Positions 5,902-14,114 of a stretch of DNA of 27,522 nt are shown here, piece by piece. The stretch comes from JAXHUA01 sp034189695 (GTDB taxonomy: Bacteria; Chloroflexota; Dehalococcoidia; E44-bin15). The notes under the pieces are model-generated. The model ran no database searches, was not told the DNA's origin, and saw only the letters and a program-made list of their open reading frames with translations. The translations under genes were made by a program, and so were the position numbers. Where the stretch lies: the NCBI GenBank assembly GCA_034189695.1, contig JAXHUA010000111.1:1-27522 (forward strand), written 5' to 3'. Each line of letters starts with the position of its first letter. Within the stretch, counting starts at the first letter, position 1.

Positions 5902-7635
5902 TCAGCCCGAGTGCATCTTCTCAGCCTGTGCCAGGAACTCGTCCAGCCTCTTCTTTATCTCAATCTTGTCGTACTTGCCCACGCTGGTCTTGGGGATCTG
6001 GTCAACCATGGCGATGAAATCGGGGAGCATCCACTTGGTTATCTTCCCCTTCTTCACACCTTCGTTCTCCAGAAACTTGTAGATGTCCCCGGGGCTCCCA
6101 TTGACCCCCGGCGCGAGCCTGACCAGCGCCATCGGCCTCTCGCCCCATACGGGGTCGGGAACGCCGACATACGCCGATTCGAGCACTGCGTCGCAGGTGG
6201 CTGTCAGGTTTTCCAGCAGCACCGTCGGGACCATCTCCGCCCCGCTTCGGATTACGTCCGTTATCCGGTCAGCGATGGTGAGGTACCCGTATTCGTCGAC
6301 CTTGGCGACATCGCCGGTATGGAACCAGCCGTCCTCGCGCCACACGTCCGCCGTCTTCTCGGGGTCCTTGTAGTACTGTTCCATGATCCAGGGCCCCCTG
6401 ATGACGATCTCGCCAATGGTCTCGTTGTCATGCGGAACGGGCGCACCGTTCTCGTCGATGACCTCTATCTCCGCCCCGAGCGTCGGCAGACCCGTCTTGA
6501 CCCGGAACTCGTCGAGCTTCTCCCTCGGCCAGTCCTTCATGGAGCGCTTGATGAAGGCGCCGACAGCGGCTGGAGCAGTCTCGGTCATGCCATATCCTGA
6601 CGTAGCGGTGAACCCGGGGATCACTTGCTCGGCCTTGGTCTTCAGCCCCAGCGGCAGCGCGGCGCCGCCCACGCCGATGCGGACGAGACTGCTGAGGTCG
6701 TATTTGTCCAGGTCCGGGAACTCGACGAGCATCGCCAGCATCGTCGGCACCAGGCCCGAACTGGTGACCTTCTCCGTCTGCACCAGTTCACAGAAGCCTT
6801 CCGGCGTGAACCTTCCCGGCAGGGTGATCTTGTTGGCGCCAAACACCTGGTAGTGAGGCGCCCCCCAGCCGTGGACGTGATAGAGCGGCGTGTTGATCAT
6901 GGTAACGTCCGACTCGCCAAGCAACGGGATGGCCGGGTCGGAGTTCCACGCGGTGCGCGCTGTCATGTGCAGCGCCTGAAGATAGAGCTGCCTGTGAGTG
7001 AACATCACACCCTTCGGCAGGCCGGTAGTGCCGGTGGTGTAGCACAGCGTCGCGTGTGTGTCCTCATCGAGGTAGGGCCATTCAAGCTCGGGCGACTGCT
7101 CCTTCAGCAGGTCCTCATAGTGGTAGATGGGCTGCACCTTCGTTTGAGGCAAGCCACTCTCGTCGGACATGTAGACGAACTTCTCCACCGTAGGCTTGAT
7201 CCTGTCGTATATCCCCTCGAGAAGGGGCAGAAAAGCGTCATCGAAGAACAGGACCCTGTCCTCCGCATGGTTAACGGTATGCACAATGTGGTCCAGTGAG
7301 AGCCTCATGTTGATGGCGTGCAGCACAGTCCCAACGCACGGAGATGCGTAGTACAGCTCCATGTGCCGGTGGTGATTCAGCGCCATCGTCCCAATCCTGT
7401 CGCCAGGCCGCTGCGGCCCGCCTGGATTCACGCCCAGAGCTGTTCTCAACGCATTTCCGAGGCGGCACGTACGCTCGTACCATTCACGCCATGTCAACCT
7501 GAAATAGCGGCCTGTCTCGGGGTTCCTGTAGACGATGCCAATCTCTTCTGGATAGAGGCTCACTGGCCTCTTCATGAAGGTCTTCAGCAACAAGGGGTAG
7601 TTCGTGCTGAACTCGGGATACGTCCTGCCTTCCAT
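5902..7635 (-). CDS. Acyl-CoA synthetase paralogue 2 (AMP-binding)
   Basis: A 577-residue AMP-forming acyl-CoA synthetase with canonical motifs: YTTGTTGLPKGV for ATP binding, YHVHGWG, GYGMTETAP, GWFHTGDVAKVD, DRITDVIRSGAE, and a terminal PKTSVGKYDK with the acyl-adenylation lysine. The first 25 residues and the Shine-Dalgarno context (AAGGAGCCAG before ATG) nearly match paralogue 3, which points to fairly recent duplication. It has its own promoter and a possible operator about 100 bp upstream. The acid substrate cannot be told from the sequence; medium- or long-chain fatty acids are the family norm. It probably leads a two-gene unit with paralogue 1. Confidence 0.92.
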   Translation of the reverse strand: MEGRTYPEFSTNYPLLLKTFMKRPVSLYPEEIGIVYRNPETGRYFRLTWREWYERTCRLGNALRTALGVNPGGPQRPGDRIGTMALNHHRHMELYYASPCVGTVLHAINMRLSLDHIVHTVNHAEDRVLFFDDAFLPLLEGIYDRIKPTVEKFVYMSDESGLPQTKVQPIYHYEDLLKEQSPELEWPYLDEDTHATLCYTTGTTGLPKGVMFTHRQLYLQALHMTARTAWNSDPAIPLLGESDVTMINTPLYHVHGWGAPHYQVFGANKITLPGRFTPEGFCELVQTEKVTSSGLVPTMLAMLVEFPDLDKYDLSSLVRIGVGGAALPLGLKTKAEQVIPGFTATSGYGMTETAPAAVGAFIKRSMKDWPREKLDEFRVKTGLPTLGAEIEVIDENGAPVPHDNETIGEIVIRGPWIMEQYYKDPEKTADVWREDGWFHTGDVAKVDEYGYLTIADRITDVIRSGAEMVPTVLLENLTATCDAVLESAYVGVPDPVWGERPMALVRLAPGVNGSPGDIYKFLENEGVKKGKITKWMLPDFIAMVDQIPKTSVGKYDKIEIKKRLDEFLAQAEKMHSG

Positions 7636-7741
7636 CTGGCTCCTTCCGCTTCCAAAACTCGTAGAAGCGGCGAATCAGTCGGCTGTCAGCCTCGCGGTCC
7701 CACGCCTTGTCGCCCCTTCGTTCCGTGCCCAATCATACACT

Positions 7742-7770
7742 ATTATCGCTTGTGTGGCAGAAACAGTCAA
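7742..7770 (-). promoter_or_regulatory. Promoter of acyl-CoA synthetase 2
   Basis: On minus, TTGACT (7765-7770) and GATAAT (7742-7747) are exactly 17 bp apart, each one base from consensus. Transcription would start near 7735, leaving a leader of about 100 bases. Confidence 0.7.
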
Positions 7771-7785
7771 TCCCATACAGGATTG
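7768..7785. promoter_or_regulatory. Inverted repeat overlapping the -35 (operator candidate)
   Basis: CAATCC-CATACA-GGATTG is a perfect 6-bp inverted repeat with a 6-bp spacer. Its inner edge overlaps the first three bases of the -35 at 7765-7770, a classic place for a repressor dimer. A TetR- or FadR-like regulator of fatty-acid genes would fit, but none is encoded in the window. Confidence 0.4.
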
Positions 7786-7977
7786 TCTCATTTTTCCCCC
7801 GCGAGGGACGGCTGCGATGGCATGATGTCAGGAAATCGTGTAGAGGGACTCACTATGGAGGAAGCAAGGCATTGCGGCCGAGGGCTCGTGGGGTCGCATG
7901 CCACCCCGGCCGACGCCCCATACCACCGTAGGGGGGGCCACGAGAGCCGTCGGGACGCAGGAAGCACGCCGACCGGC

Positions 7978-9708
7978 CTAGGTCCGGTGCATCCTCTTCG
8001 CCTGCGACACGTACTCGTCCAGTCGCTTCTTGATGGATATCTTATCGTACTTGCCAACACTGGTCTTGGGGATCTCGTCCACCATGGCGATGAAGTCGGG
8101 CAGCATCCACTTGGCGATCTTTCCCTTATCGACTCCCTCGGCCTCAAGGAACTGGTAGATGTCTTCCTCGCTTTGCGCGGCTCCGGGCGCGGGCTTGATG
8201 AGCGCCATTGGTCTCTCGCCCCACTTCTCATCCGGCACGCCCACGTAGGTCGCCTCCAGAACCGAGTCCGACGTTGCCGTGAGGTTCTCCAGAAGCACGG
8301 TGGGCACCATCTCGGCGCCGCTTCGAATCACGTCCGTTATCCTGTCAGCGATGGTGATGTAGCCTTCTTCATCGACTTTCGCCACGTCCCCGGTATGGAA
8401 CCAGCCGTTCCGCCACACCTCAGCCGTCCTCTCACGGTCCTTGTAGTACTCCTCCATGATCCACGGGCCTCGAACCACTATCTCACCGATCGTCTCATTG
8501 TCGCGCGGCACCGGAATGCCGTTCTCATCGACAACCTGGACCTCAAGCCCGTCGGACGGCAACCCGGTCTTGACCCGCACCCTGTCCAGTTCCTCCTTCG
8601 ACCATCCCTTCATGTAGCGCTTCACAAAGGCCCCGATCGTGACCGGGCACGTCTCGGTCATGCCGTAGCCGGAGCTGGCGGTGAAGCCTGGGATCACCTG
8701 CTCTGCCTTTTTCTTCAGGCCCAGAGGCAGGGCCGCGCCCCCGACGGCGATGCTCCGCAGGCTGCTGAGGTCATACTTCTTCAAATCCTCGTACTCAATG
8801 AGCATGGCGAGCATGGTCGGCACCAGAGCCGAACTGGTGACCTTCTCTGTCTGCACCAGGTCACAGAACCCCTGAGTGGTGAACCGACCCGGGAGCGTAA
8901 TCCTGTATGCCCCGAAGACCTGTGTCTGAGGCGCTCCCCAGGCATGGACGTGGTACAGGGGCGTGTTGACAAGTGATATAGTCGACTCGCCCAGACGGGG
9001 AATGGCCGGGTCCGAATTCCAGCTCCCCCGGACTATCAGGTGCAGGGCCTGCATGTAGAGCTGTCTGTGGGTGAACATGACCCCCTTCGGCAGACCGGTG
9101 GTGCCCGTTGTGTAGCACAGGGTAGCGTGCGTGTCCTCATCGAGGTAGGGCCATTCAAGCTCGGGTGATTGCCCCGCCAGCAGATCCTCATAGTGGTACA
9201 AGGGCTCGACCTTGGTCTGCGGCAAGCCTGGCTCGTCCGACATGTACACGAACTTATCGACCGTGGGCCTTATCCTCTCGTATATCCGCTCCAGGAGCGG
9301 CAGGACGCTGTCGTCGAAGAACACGATCTTGTCGGCTGCATGGTTCACTGTGTGGACTATGTGATCGAGAGAGAGCCTGATGTTTATCGGGTGCAACACC
9401 GCTCCGATACACGGAACGCCGTAGTACAGTTCGAGATGTCGATGGTGGTTGAGCGCCATCGTCGCCACCCTGTCGCCCGGCTCCCCCGGTTTCCCCGGCT
9501 TCACGCCAAGTGCGGACGTGAGTGCATTCCCCAGGCGGCAGGTACGCTCGTACCACTCCCTCCAGGTGAACCTCTGGTACTTGCCGGTGTCCGGGTTCCT
9601 GTACACGACGCCTACGTCGTCTGGATAGAGGTTCACCGGCCTGCTCATGATAGTCTTCAACAGCAGCGGGTAGCGCGTGCTGAACTCAGGATACGTCCTG
9701 CCTTCCAT
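7978..9708 (-). CDS. Acyl-CoA synthetase paralogue 3 (AMP-binding)
   Basis: A 576-residue AMP-forming acyl-CoA synthetase, canonical in every motif: YTTGTTGLPKGV, YHVHAWG, GYGMTETCP, GWFHTGDVAKVD, DRITDVIRSGAE, and PKTSVGKYDK with the catalytic lysine near the C-terminus. It begins MEGRTYPEFST like paralogue 2 and shares its Shine-Dalgarno region. By eye it agrees with paralogue 2 in some motifs and paralogue 1 in others (for example GFVKRYM/AFTKRFM and EYEDLKKYDLSSLRS), so the order of duplications is not obvious. It has its own promoter (9823-9851) and is separated from paralogue 2 by 342 bp, so it can be expressed independently. Confidence 0.92.
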   Translation of the reverse strand: MEGRTYPEFSTRYPLLLKTIMSRPVNLYPDDVGVVYRNPDTGKYQRFTWREWYERTCRLGNALTSALGVKPGKPGEPGDRVATMALNHHRHLELYYGVPCIGAVLHPINIRLSLDHIVHTVNHAADKIVFFDDSVLPLLERIYERIRPTVDKFVYMSDEPGLPQTKVEPLYHYEDLLAGQSPELEWPYLDEDTHATLCYTTGTTGLPKGVMFTHRQLYMQALHLIVRGSWNSDPAIPRLGESTISLVNTPLYHVHAWGAPQTQVFGAYRITLPGRFTTQGFCDLVQTEKVTSSALVPTMLAMLIEYEDLKKYDLSSLRSIAVGGAALPLGLKKKAEQVIPGFTASSGYGMTETCPVTIGAFVKRYMKGWSKEELDRVRVKTGLPSDGLEVQVVDENGIPVPRDNETIGEIVVRGPWIMEEYYKDRERTAEVWRNGWFHTGDVAKVDEEGYITIADRITDVIRSGAEMVPTVLLENLTATSDSVLEATYVGVPDEKWGERPMALIKPAPGAAQSEEDIYQFLEAEGVDKGKIAKWMLPDFIAMVDEIPKTSVGKYDKISIKKRLDEYVSQAKRMHRT

Positions 9709-9822
9709 CTGGCTCCTTCCGTTACGTCAACAGTATCTGCGGCCACCGGGCTTCACCACCCCGGTCCGCACACCGCTCATCACCGCGCCATTCGCCACTA
9801 AGTCGCCCTCTGGCCGAGCACC

Positions 9823-9851
9823 ATTATCGGCGGCGACATTCTCGCAATCAA
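9823..9851 (-). promoter_or_regulatory. Promoter of acyl-CoA synthetase 3
   Basis: On minus, TTGATT (9846-9851) and GATAAT (9823-9828) are 17 bp apart. The -10 is identical to that of paralogue 2, but the inverted repeat seen there is absent. Confidence 0.6.
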
Positions 9852-9928
9852 CGCCACCCACAGTGTTCGCCGCCCTCCATCAAACCTGCCCCAGACCACG
9901 CTCCCTCGGTTGCCCAGCAGCATGCCTT

Positions 9929-10663
9929 TCAATGACGGACCTTCAGCAGGTGATTCACCACCTGAGCGAACCCCTCACCCATGGACAGTTCGCTCTCATA
10001 CTGCGCGACTCGCTCCAACGCCTGCACCTCGCTCGCTGGAAGCCTGGGATTCACCACGAGGACGCTGTGGGTGAATCGCTTGAACAGCGACAGGTCTGTC
10101 GTGGAATCACCAAAGACCATCACATTCTCCAGCGCGAGGTTTCGCTCCCCCATCATCCCGAGGAGGGCCACCAGTGTATTCCCCTTGCTCACCCCCTTCT
10201 GCAACAGGTGCAGCATATAGCCGGAGTCGAGGAGTTCCACATCCTGTAGATGCTCCATCAAGTCCGAAGTCGCTATGCCCCGGACCTTGATGCCCACATC
10301 CACCAGGCGCAGTCTGTCATCCTCCGTTTCCCGGATAGCCCCCGGATATGCCTGCTTCAGCCTCTCCAGGGCCCTCAGGGCCGGCTCACGCGAATAGCCA
10401 AGGTCAACAAGCGCCCCTTCACGCCTCAGCCTGGCGATAGCACCGTTCTCCCCGATGAGGGGGCCGGTTATCTCAGCCCGTGCAGCCACCGAATCCACTC
10501 GGGGCATAGCGCGCCCCGAGGCCAGCCCAACCACAACCCCATCTTCCTCCAGACGTCGCATGGCTTCGACGGCGGCCTGGCTCACCGTGTCATCCTCCGC
10601 CGTCAGCGTACCGTCGACGTCACTCACGATGAGCCGTATCCGCCGCGCCAGGTCGGACCCCAT
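9929..10663 (-). CDS. HAD superfamily (subfamily IIB) phosphatase, phosphoglycolate-phosphatase-like
   Basis: The protein is a cytoplasmic HAD hydrolase of about 244 residues with a C2-type cap. Motif I is SDVDGTL (D15 nucleophile, D17 acid/base), motif II is the Ser of ASGR (about 49), motif III is the Lys in LQKGVSKGNTL, and motif IV is GDSTTDLSLF. Length, GENGA and these motifs resemble archaeal-type phosphoglycolate phosphatases and Cof-like sugar phosphatases; the substrate is not certain. The ATG at 10663 has a poor Shine-Dalgarno. A TTG at 10685-10687, in frame and directly behind GGGGGAGGTCGG, is a serious alternative that adds eight residues. It follows the tautomerase gene by 79 bp on the same strand. 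Confidence 0.85.
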   Translation of the reverse strand: MGSDLARRIRLIVSDVDGTLTAEDDTVSQAAVEAMRRLEEDGVVVGLASGRAMPRVDSVAARAEITGPLIGENGAIARLRREGALVDLGYSREPALRALERLKQAYPGAIRETEDDRLRLVDVGIKVRGIATSDLMEHLQDVELLDSGYMLHLLQKGVSKGNTLVALLGMMGERNLALENVMVFGDSTTDLSLFKRFTHSVLVVNPRLPASEVQALERVAQYESELSMGEGFAQVVNHLLKVRH

Positions 10664-10742
10664 CTCACGAAACGGTCGCGCCGTCAACCGACCTCCCCCG
10701 GCACAGCCTGCCAACCGGCTCGCTTCTGCATGCGGACAAGAG

Positions 10743-10928
10743 TCACGACTCCGAAGCCAGAACACCCCCCACAGCCCAGTTCTCCCTGGCCACATCCTCG
10801 AAGATGACCATCGTCGACTCGGGTGCTGTGTGGGCGATGGTGACAACAGCTTCAGTTATCACCCTGGCAAGCTCGGCCTTCTGCGATTTGGTTCTTCCGG
10901 GCCACATCTCCACTCTGACTATTGGCAT
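10743..10928 (-). CDS. 4-oxalocrotonate tautomerase family protein
   Basis: This 61-residue protein matches the 4-OT subunit length. After removal of Met the chain begins PIVRVEMWPGRT, giving the N-terminal proline that is the catalytic base, and an Arg in the GRT turn that corresponds to Arg11 of 4-OT. The late NWAVGGVLAS segment matches the FGIGG region with Trp in place of Phe50. The position of Arg39 (usually xRVxI) is occupied by Met-Val (TMVIF), so classical oxalocrotonate activity is doubtful; a different keto-enol substrate is likely. A strong GGAGGTG Shine-Dalgarno supports the start. It probably forms an operon with the HAD phosphatase downstream. Confidence 0.88.
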   Translation of the reverse strand: MPIVRVEMWPGRTKSQKAELARVITEAVVTIAHTAPESTMVIFEDVARENWAVGGVLASES

Positions 10929-10979
10929 GGCCTACACCTCCTGTTGCGTCACTATGCCTTGCTGGTGTACCCTCTATCC

Positions 10980-11162
10980 ATGGCCGGAAGGCATCCATCT
11001 GGTCCGAGTCGCTGGTACTGCTTCAAACTCAGGGTCAAGAAGCATCTGGGGATGAACACCCTCCTCTGCGACAGTTGCATGTGGAACTGGAGAAGCGCCT
11101 GCCACCGGCCGGAGCGCCCCAATGCTACCTGGTGTCCCGACTACAAGAAGCGGGGCTCCTGA
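10980..11162 (+). CDS. Small Cys-rich protein, function unknown
   Basis: The last 36 codons read MNTLLCDSCMWNWRSACHRP... ending WCPDYKKRGS. Four cysteines (C-x2-C, C, C) with a His, Trp residues and a basic tail suggest a metal-binding knuckle. I recall similar tails (RPNATWCPDYKKRG) in small Dehalococcoidia proteins, but cannot name a family. The start is uncertain: ATG 10980 gives 60 residues with a basic WYCFKLRVKK segment, while ATG 11052 gives 36; neither has a good Shine-Dalgarno. The gene lies alone on plus between two minus genes and ends immediately before the stop codon of the metallophosphoesterase. Confidence 0.5.
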   Translation: MAGRHPSGPSRWYCFKLRVKKHLGMNTLLCDSCMWNWRSACHRPERPNATWCPDYKKRGS

Positions 11163-11888
11163 TCACCTGCCGTAGCTGAGGCGCGCCACCAGGAATTCCG
11201 GCAGCCCCTGCCGCAGCATTCTCTCCTGTGTAGCCTCCACATCATATGCGACGCGATAGTGATACACAGCCATCTCGTCCTCATCGTAGACGGCGTATGA
11301 GGCGCTGGGGTCACCGTCACGAGGCTGCCCGACGGCACCGGGGTTGATTATCAGGCGATTGTCTGCCAGTCTCAGCTCCTCCGGCAGCGGCTGGAGCACG
11401 CATGTCCCGCCAATGTACTCGAAGACCAGCGGCATGTGCGAATGACCAATCAGGCAGTAATTCGTATCGAAGGAGTCGAAGCTGGCCAGGGCGGTGCGGG
11501 CGGACACGACGTACTCCCAGATTGGCTCCCTGGGGCTGCCGTGCACAATGGTGAACTCGCCGCGACGCACGGTCAGGGGCAGGCCTTCAAGATACGCAAC
11601 TTCTTCCTCAGTCAACTGCCCTGCCGTCCACCGGCATGCCGCCGCTGCATCCGGGTTGAAATCCGAGACGTCCACCTTCCCTATGGAAGCCCAATCATGA
11701 TTCCCAGCCACCGACAGGTGGGCGTACTGCCGAAGGAGAGCGATGCACTCCGAGGGGTCAGGGCCATACCCCACGATGTCCCCCAGGCACCATATCCCAT
11801 CAACTCCACCACGTGCTTCCATGTCGTCGAGAACCGCCTGAAAAGCGGCCAGGTTGCTGTGGATGTCGGCCACTATGCCATGTCGCAT
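11163..11888 (-). CDS. Calcineurin-like metallophosphoesterase (YfcE/MJ0936-like)
   Basis: A 241-residue binuclear-metal phosphoesterase. The metal-ligand motifs appear in order: DIHSN near the start, GDIVGYGPDP, GNHD, HGSP, and GHSHMP, followed by the family block NPGAVGQPRDGDP. Such proteins cleave phosphodiesters or phosphomonoesters; the natural substrate is unknown. The Shine-Dalgarno AGAGAAG is modest. The gene is divergent from thiL with 81 bp between start codons. Confidence 0.9.
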   Translation of the reverse strand: MRHGIVADIHSNLAAFQAVLDDMEARGGVDGIWCLGDIVGYGPDPSECIALLRQYAHLSVAGNHDWASIGKVDVSDFNPDAAAACRWTAGQLTEEEVAYLEGLPLTVRRGEFTIVHGSPREPIWEYVVSARTALASFDSFDTNYCLIGHSHMPLVFEYIGGTCVLQPLPEELRLADNRLIINPGAVGQPRDGDPSASYAVYDEDEMAVYHYRVAYDVEATQERMLRQGLPEFLVARLSYGR

Positions 11889-11934
11889 ATGCTTCTCTGT
11901 GGGGGCTACGTCAGCATATCAGCTTTGCACAGGC

Positions 11935-11963
11935 TTGGCTAGACGGGCTCGTGGACATATAAT
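11935..11963 (+). promoter_or_regulatory. Promoter of the thiL operon, apparently leaderless
   Basis: TTGGCT (11935-11940), a 17-bp spacer and a perfect TATAAT (11958-11963) lie directly before thiL. The GTG start codon begins seven bases after the -10, which is where transcription itself should start. There is no room for a Shine-Dalgarno. Confidence 0.7.
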
Positions 11964-11969
11964 TGACCC

Positions 11970-12971
11970 GTGAAAGTCTCAGAGCTGGGCGAATTCGGCC
12001 TCATCGAACTCCTCGCGGGCATCCTCGGCAGTCCTGACTGTGACGTGCTTGTCGGAATAGGCGATGACGCAGCCGCGTGGCACAACGAGGCCGCAATCCA
12101 GGTCGCCACTACCGATGCCCTTGTCCAGGACATCCACTTCACTTTGAACACCGTCTCGTGGCATGACCTCGGATGGAAAGCGCTGGCGGCGAACCTGAGC
12201 GATATCGCCGCCATGGGCGGCGTGCCGAAGCACGCCCTGGTGGCGCTGGGACTGCCCGGTGAGACCGAGGTCGATGACGTGGCTGAGCTCTACCGAGGTA
12301 TGCGCGAGCTCGGCGAGTCGTTCGGCGTTCATGTTGTTGGGGGTGACGTAGTCGGTGCTCCACTGGTGATGCTCAGCCTGGCGGTGCACGGCACCGCTGA
12401 AAGGCTCCTCACACGGTCGGCAGCCCGACACGGCGACTGCATTGCCGTAACCGGGCTTCTCGGCGCGTCGTCCGCCGGCCTGCTGATGCTCCAGAGAGGG
12501 CTCCATGTGGATGAGGCTACGGCAGAAGTACTCAGAGAGGCGCACGTCAGACCATTTCCCAGGGTAGCTGAGGGGCAGATCCTTGCTCGGAGCGACGTAG
12601 CCGCGGCCATTGACATCAGCGACGGTCTTGTCGGTGACCTCTCAAGGTTATGTAAAGCAAGCGGCGTTGGTGCACGCGTCTTCACCGAGGAGGTCCCCGT
12701 CCATCCCGCGGTGCGCTCAACTTTCCAGGCCGAGTACCTCAGCCTGGCTCTGTCGGGCGGCGAGGACTATGAACTCCTGTTTACCGGCAGCAATGAGGCC
12801 ATAGCCACCGTCAAAGGCCTGATGCCCTGCCCCGTGTCGATTATCGGCGAGATAACGGGCCGGGAGCCGGGCACGGTGAAGCTGCTCGACGGCAAAGGCG
12901 ACGAACTGAGGCTTGAGAGAGTGGGCTGGGAGCATTTCGGCCCGGGAAAGGAAGATGCATCTCGTCACTGA
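11970..12971 (+). CDS. thiL: Thiamine-monophosphate kinase
   Basis: ThiL phosphorylates thiamine monophosphate to the active cofactor thiamine diphosphate using ATP. The 333-residue length is typical. Family motifs are GIGDDAA (about 29-35), TTDALVQDIHF, GGDVVG, DISDGLVGDLSRLC and SGGEDYELLF; the acidic residues bind Mg-ATP. The GTG start has no Shine-Dalgarno, and a consensus -10 ends seven bases before it, so the mRNA is probably leaderless. The 3' end overlaps tsaE by 17 bp, making thiL the first gene of a tightly packed operon. A thiamine phosphate synthase gene lies 12 kb away in the same window. Confidence 0.95.
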   Translation: MKVSELGEFGLIELLAGILGSPDCDVLVGIGDDAAAWHNEAAIQVATTDALVQDIHFTLNTVSWHDLGWKALAANLSDIAAMGGVPKHALVALGLPGETEVDDVAELYRGMRELGESFGVHVVGGDVVGAPLVMLSLAVHGTAERLLTRSAARHGDCIAVTGLLGASSAGLLMLQRGLHVDEATAEVLREAHVRPFPRVAEGQILARSDVAAAIDISDGLVGDLSRLCKASGVGARVFTEEVPVHPAVRSTFQAEYLSLALSGGEDYELLFTGSNEAIATVKGLMPCPVSIIGEITGREPGTVKLLDGKGDELRLERVGWEHFGPGKEDASRH

Positions 12972-13428
12972 GAGCCCACAGGAAACACAACAGTTCGGGA
13001 TGCAGCTTGGCCAACTGGCCGGACCCGGTGACGTGCTGTTGCTTGTGGGCGGACTGGGAGCTGGGAAGACCTGCCTCACCCAGGGCGTCGCGTGGGGGTT
13101 GGGTATCGAGGGCTATGCCACCAGCCCCTCCTTTGTCGTCATCAACGAGTACCACGGCCGGCTCACGCTGTACCACATCGACCTGTACCGCCTCGACAGC
13201 GTTGAGGAGGTCGCCGACCTCGGTCTGGACGACTACCTGTACGGTGGTGGCGTGTGCGTGGTCGAGTGGGCGGACAAGGCATGGCCCGTGCTTCCCGAGG
13301 AGAACCTAACGATAGAAATGAGCCTTGTGTCCGGATGCAGTCGTGACATCGCGCTGCGGCCCAACGGCGGGCGATATGCGGACATGGTGTCCCGGCTTCG
13401 CATCGGGCAGCGCCCTGAGAGGAAGTGA
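12955..13428 (+). CDS. tsaE: tRNA threonylcarbamoyladenosine ATPase TsaE
   Basis: TsaE is the ATPase that drives turnover of the TsaB-TsaD complex in making the t6A modification at position 37 of ANN-decoding tRNAs. The 157-residue chain has the Walker A GGLGAGKT (32-39), the TSPSF switch region, the LYHIDLYRLD block and VEWADKA. The start at ATG 12955 with AAAGGAAG upstream gives the normal length; a longer frame from 12913 is less likely. It overlaps thiL by 17 bp and ends in a GTGA overlap with tsaB, so the two t6A proteins are translationally coupled. Confidence 0.93.
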   Translation: MHLVTESPQETQQFGMQLGQLAGPGDVLLLVGGLGAGKTCLTQGVAWGLGIEGYATSPSFVVINEYHGRLTLYHIDLYRLDSVEEVADLGLDDYLYGGGVCVVEWADKAWPVLPEENLTIEMSLVSGCSRDIALRPNGGRYADMVSRLRIGQRPERK

Positions 13429-14114
13429 CGTTGGAGCTTGCCCTCGATACGTCCACCGATTCCGCCAGCATCGCCCTGTCGCACCGCGGCGACGTGCGGG
13501 GCGAAATGACGTGGCACGCGGGTCAGAACCACACCATGGAGCTTGCGCCGAACGTCCTCTACCTGCTTCGCCAGGGCGGCATCGGTGTGGAAGCACTTGA
13601 AGCCGTGTTCGTTGCCAGAGGCCCGGGCAGCTTCAACGGCGTTCGAGTCGCTATGGCGGCTGCGAAGGGACTGGCCTTCGCGCTCGGTATTCCGCTGGTG
13701 GGCGTGAGCACTCTCGAGATAGAGGCATTCCCATACGCCGACTCCGGCCTTCCCATCTACCCGATCCAGAACGCGGGCCGGGGCGAGGTAGCCACCGCCA
13801 CGTTCGTGTCCCACGAGCGGCGGTGGCAACGGCTGGTTGCCGAGCATATCTCGACTCTGCCGGAACTGTGCGCCGGCCTCACCGGCGAGAGTATTCTATG
13901 CGGCCCCTTCTCACGGGACATGGTGCTCCAGATCGAGCGGCAGGGCGGTGAACGGGCTATTGTCCGCAGTGTCGTCCGCCGCGCCGGCTTTCTGGCGCAG
14001 TTGGGCTGGAGCAGGCTGGAATCGGGTGATACTGACAATCCATCAACCTTGCAGCCTCTCTATTTGCGACCCCCGGCAATCACGACAAGAAAGAAGAGGG
14101 AGATTAGTAGATGA
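13425..14114 (+). CDS. tsaB: tRNA t6A synthesis protein TsaB
   Basis: TsaB is the non-catalytic ASKHA-fold partner that holds TsaD and TsaE in t6A synthesis. The 229-residue protein begins with LALDTSTDSASIAL and carries the diagnostic RGPGSFNGVRVAMAAAKGLA block. The GTG start shares four bases with the tsaE stop. The C-terminal tail is rich in Lys and Arg. It overlaps the next gene by ATGA. tsaD and tsaC are not in the window. Confidence 0.92.
   Translation: MTLELALDTSTDSASIALSHRGDVRGEMTWHAGQNHTMELAPNVLYLLRQGGIGVEALEAVFVARGPGSFNGVRVAMAAAKGLAFALGIPLVGVSTLEIEAFPYADSGLPIYPIQNAGRGEVATATFVSHERRWQRLVAEHISTLPELCAGLTGESILCGPFSRDMVLQIERQGGERAIVRSVVRRAGFLAQLGWSRLESGDTDNPSTLQPLYLRPPAITTRKKREISR

Larger units (their letters stand above)
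7636..7977. other. 342-bp intergenic region between acyl-CoA synthetases 2 and 3
   Basis: The low half holds the promoter and inverted repeat of paralogue 2 (7742-7785). The high half (about 7800-7977) has no gene. It contains a loose inverted repeat, CTCGTGG (7885-7891) with CCACGAG (7938-7944), in a GC-rich stretch that might be part of a terminator for paralogue 3, though no T-run follows. Confidence 0.4.

Noticed and set aside
7768..7799. Plus-strand terminator made of the inverted repeat followed by a T-run
   Set aside because: The hairpin plus ATTTTT looks like a terminator, but there is no plus-strand gene upstream; its overlap with the minus-strand -35 makes an operator more likely.
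10455..11051. Long N-terminal extension of the small Cys-rich protein frame
   Set aside because: Most of it is antisense to the HAD phosphatase and tautomerase genes and has no family signal; only the last part on the free strand is kept.
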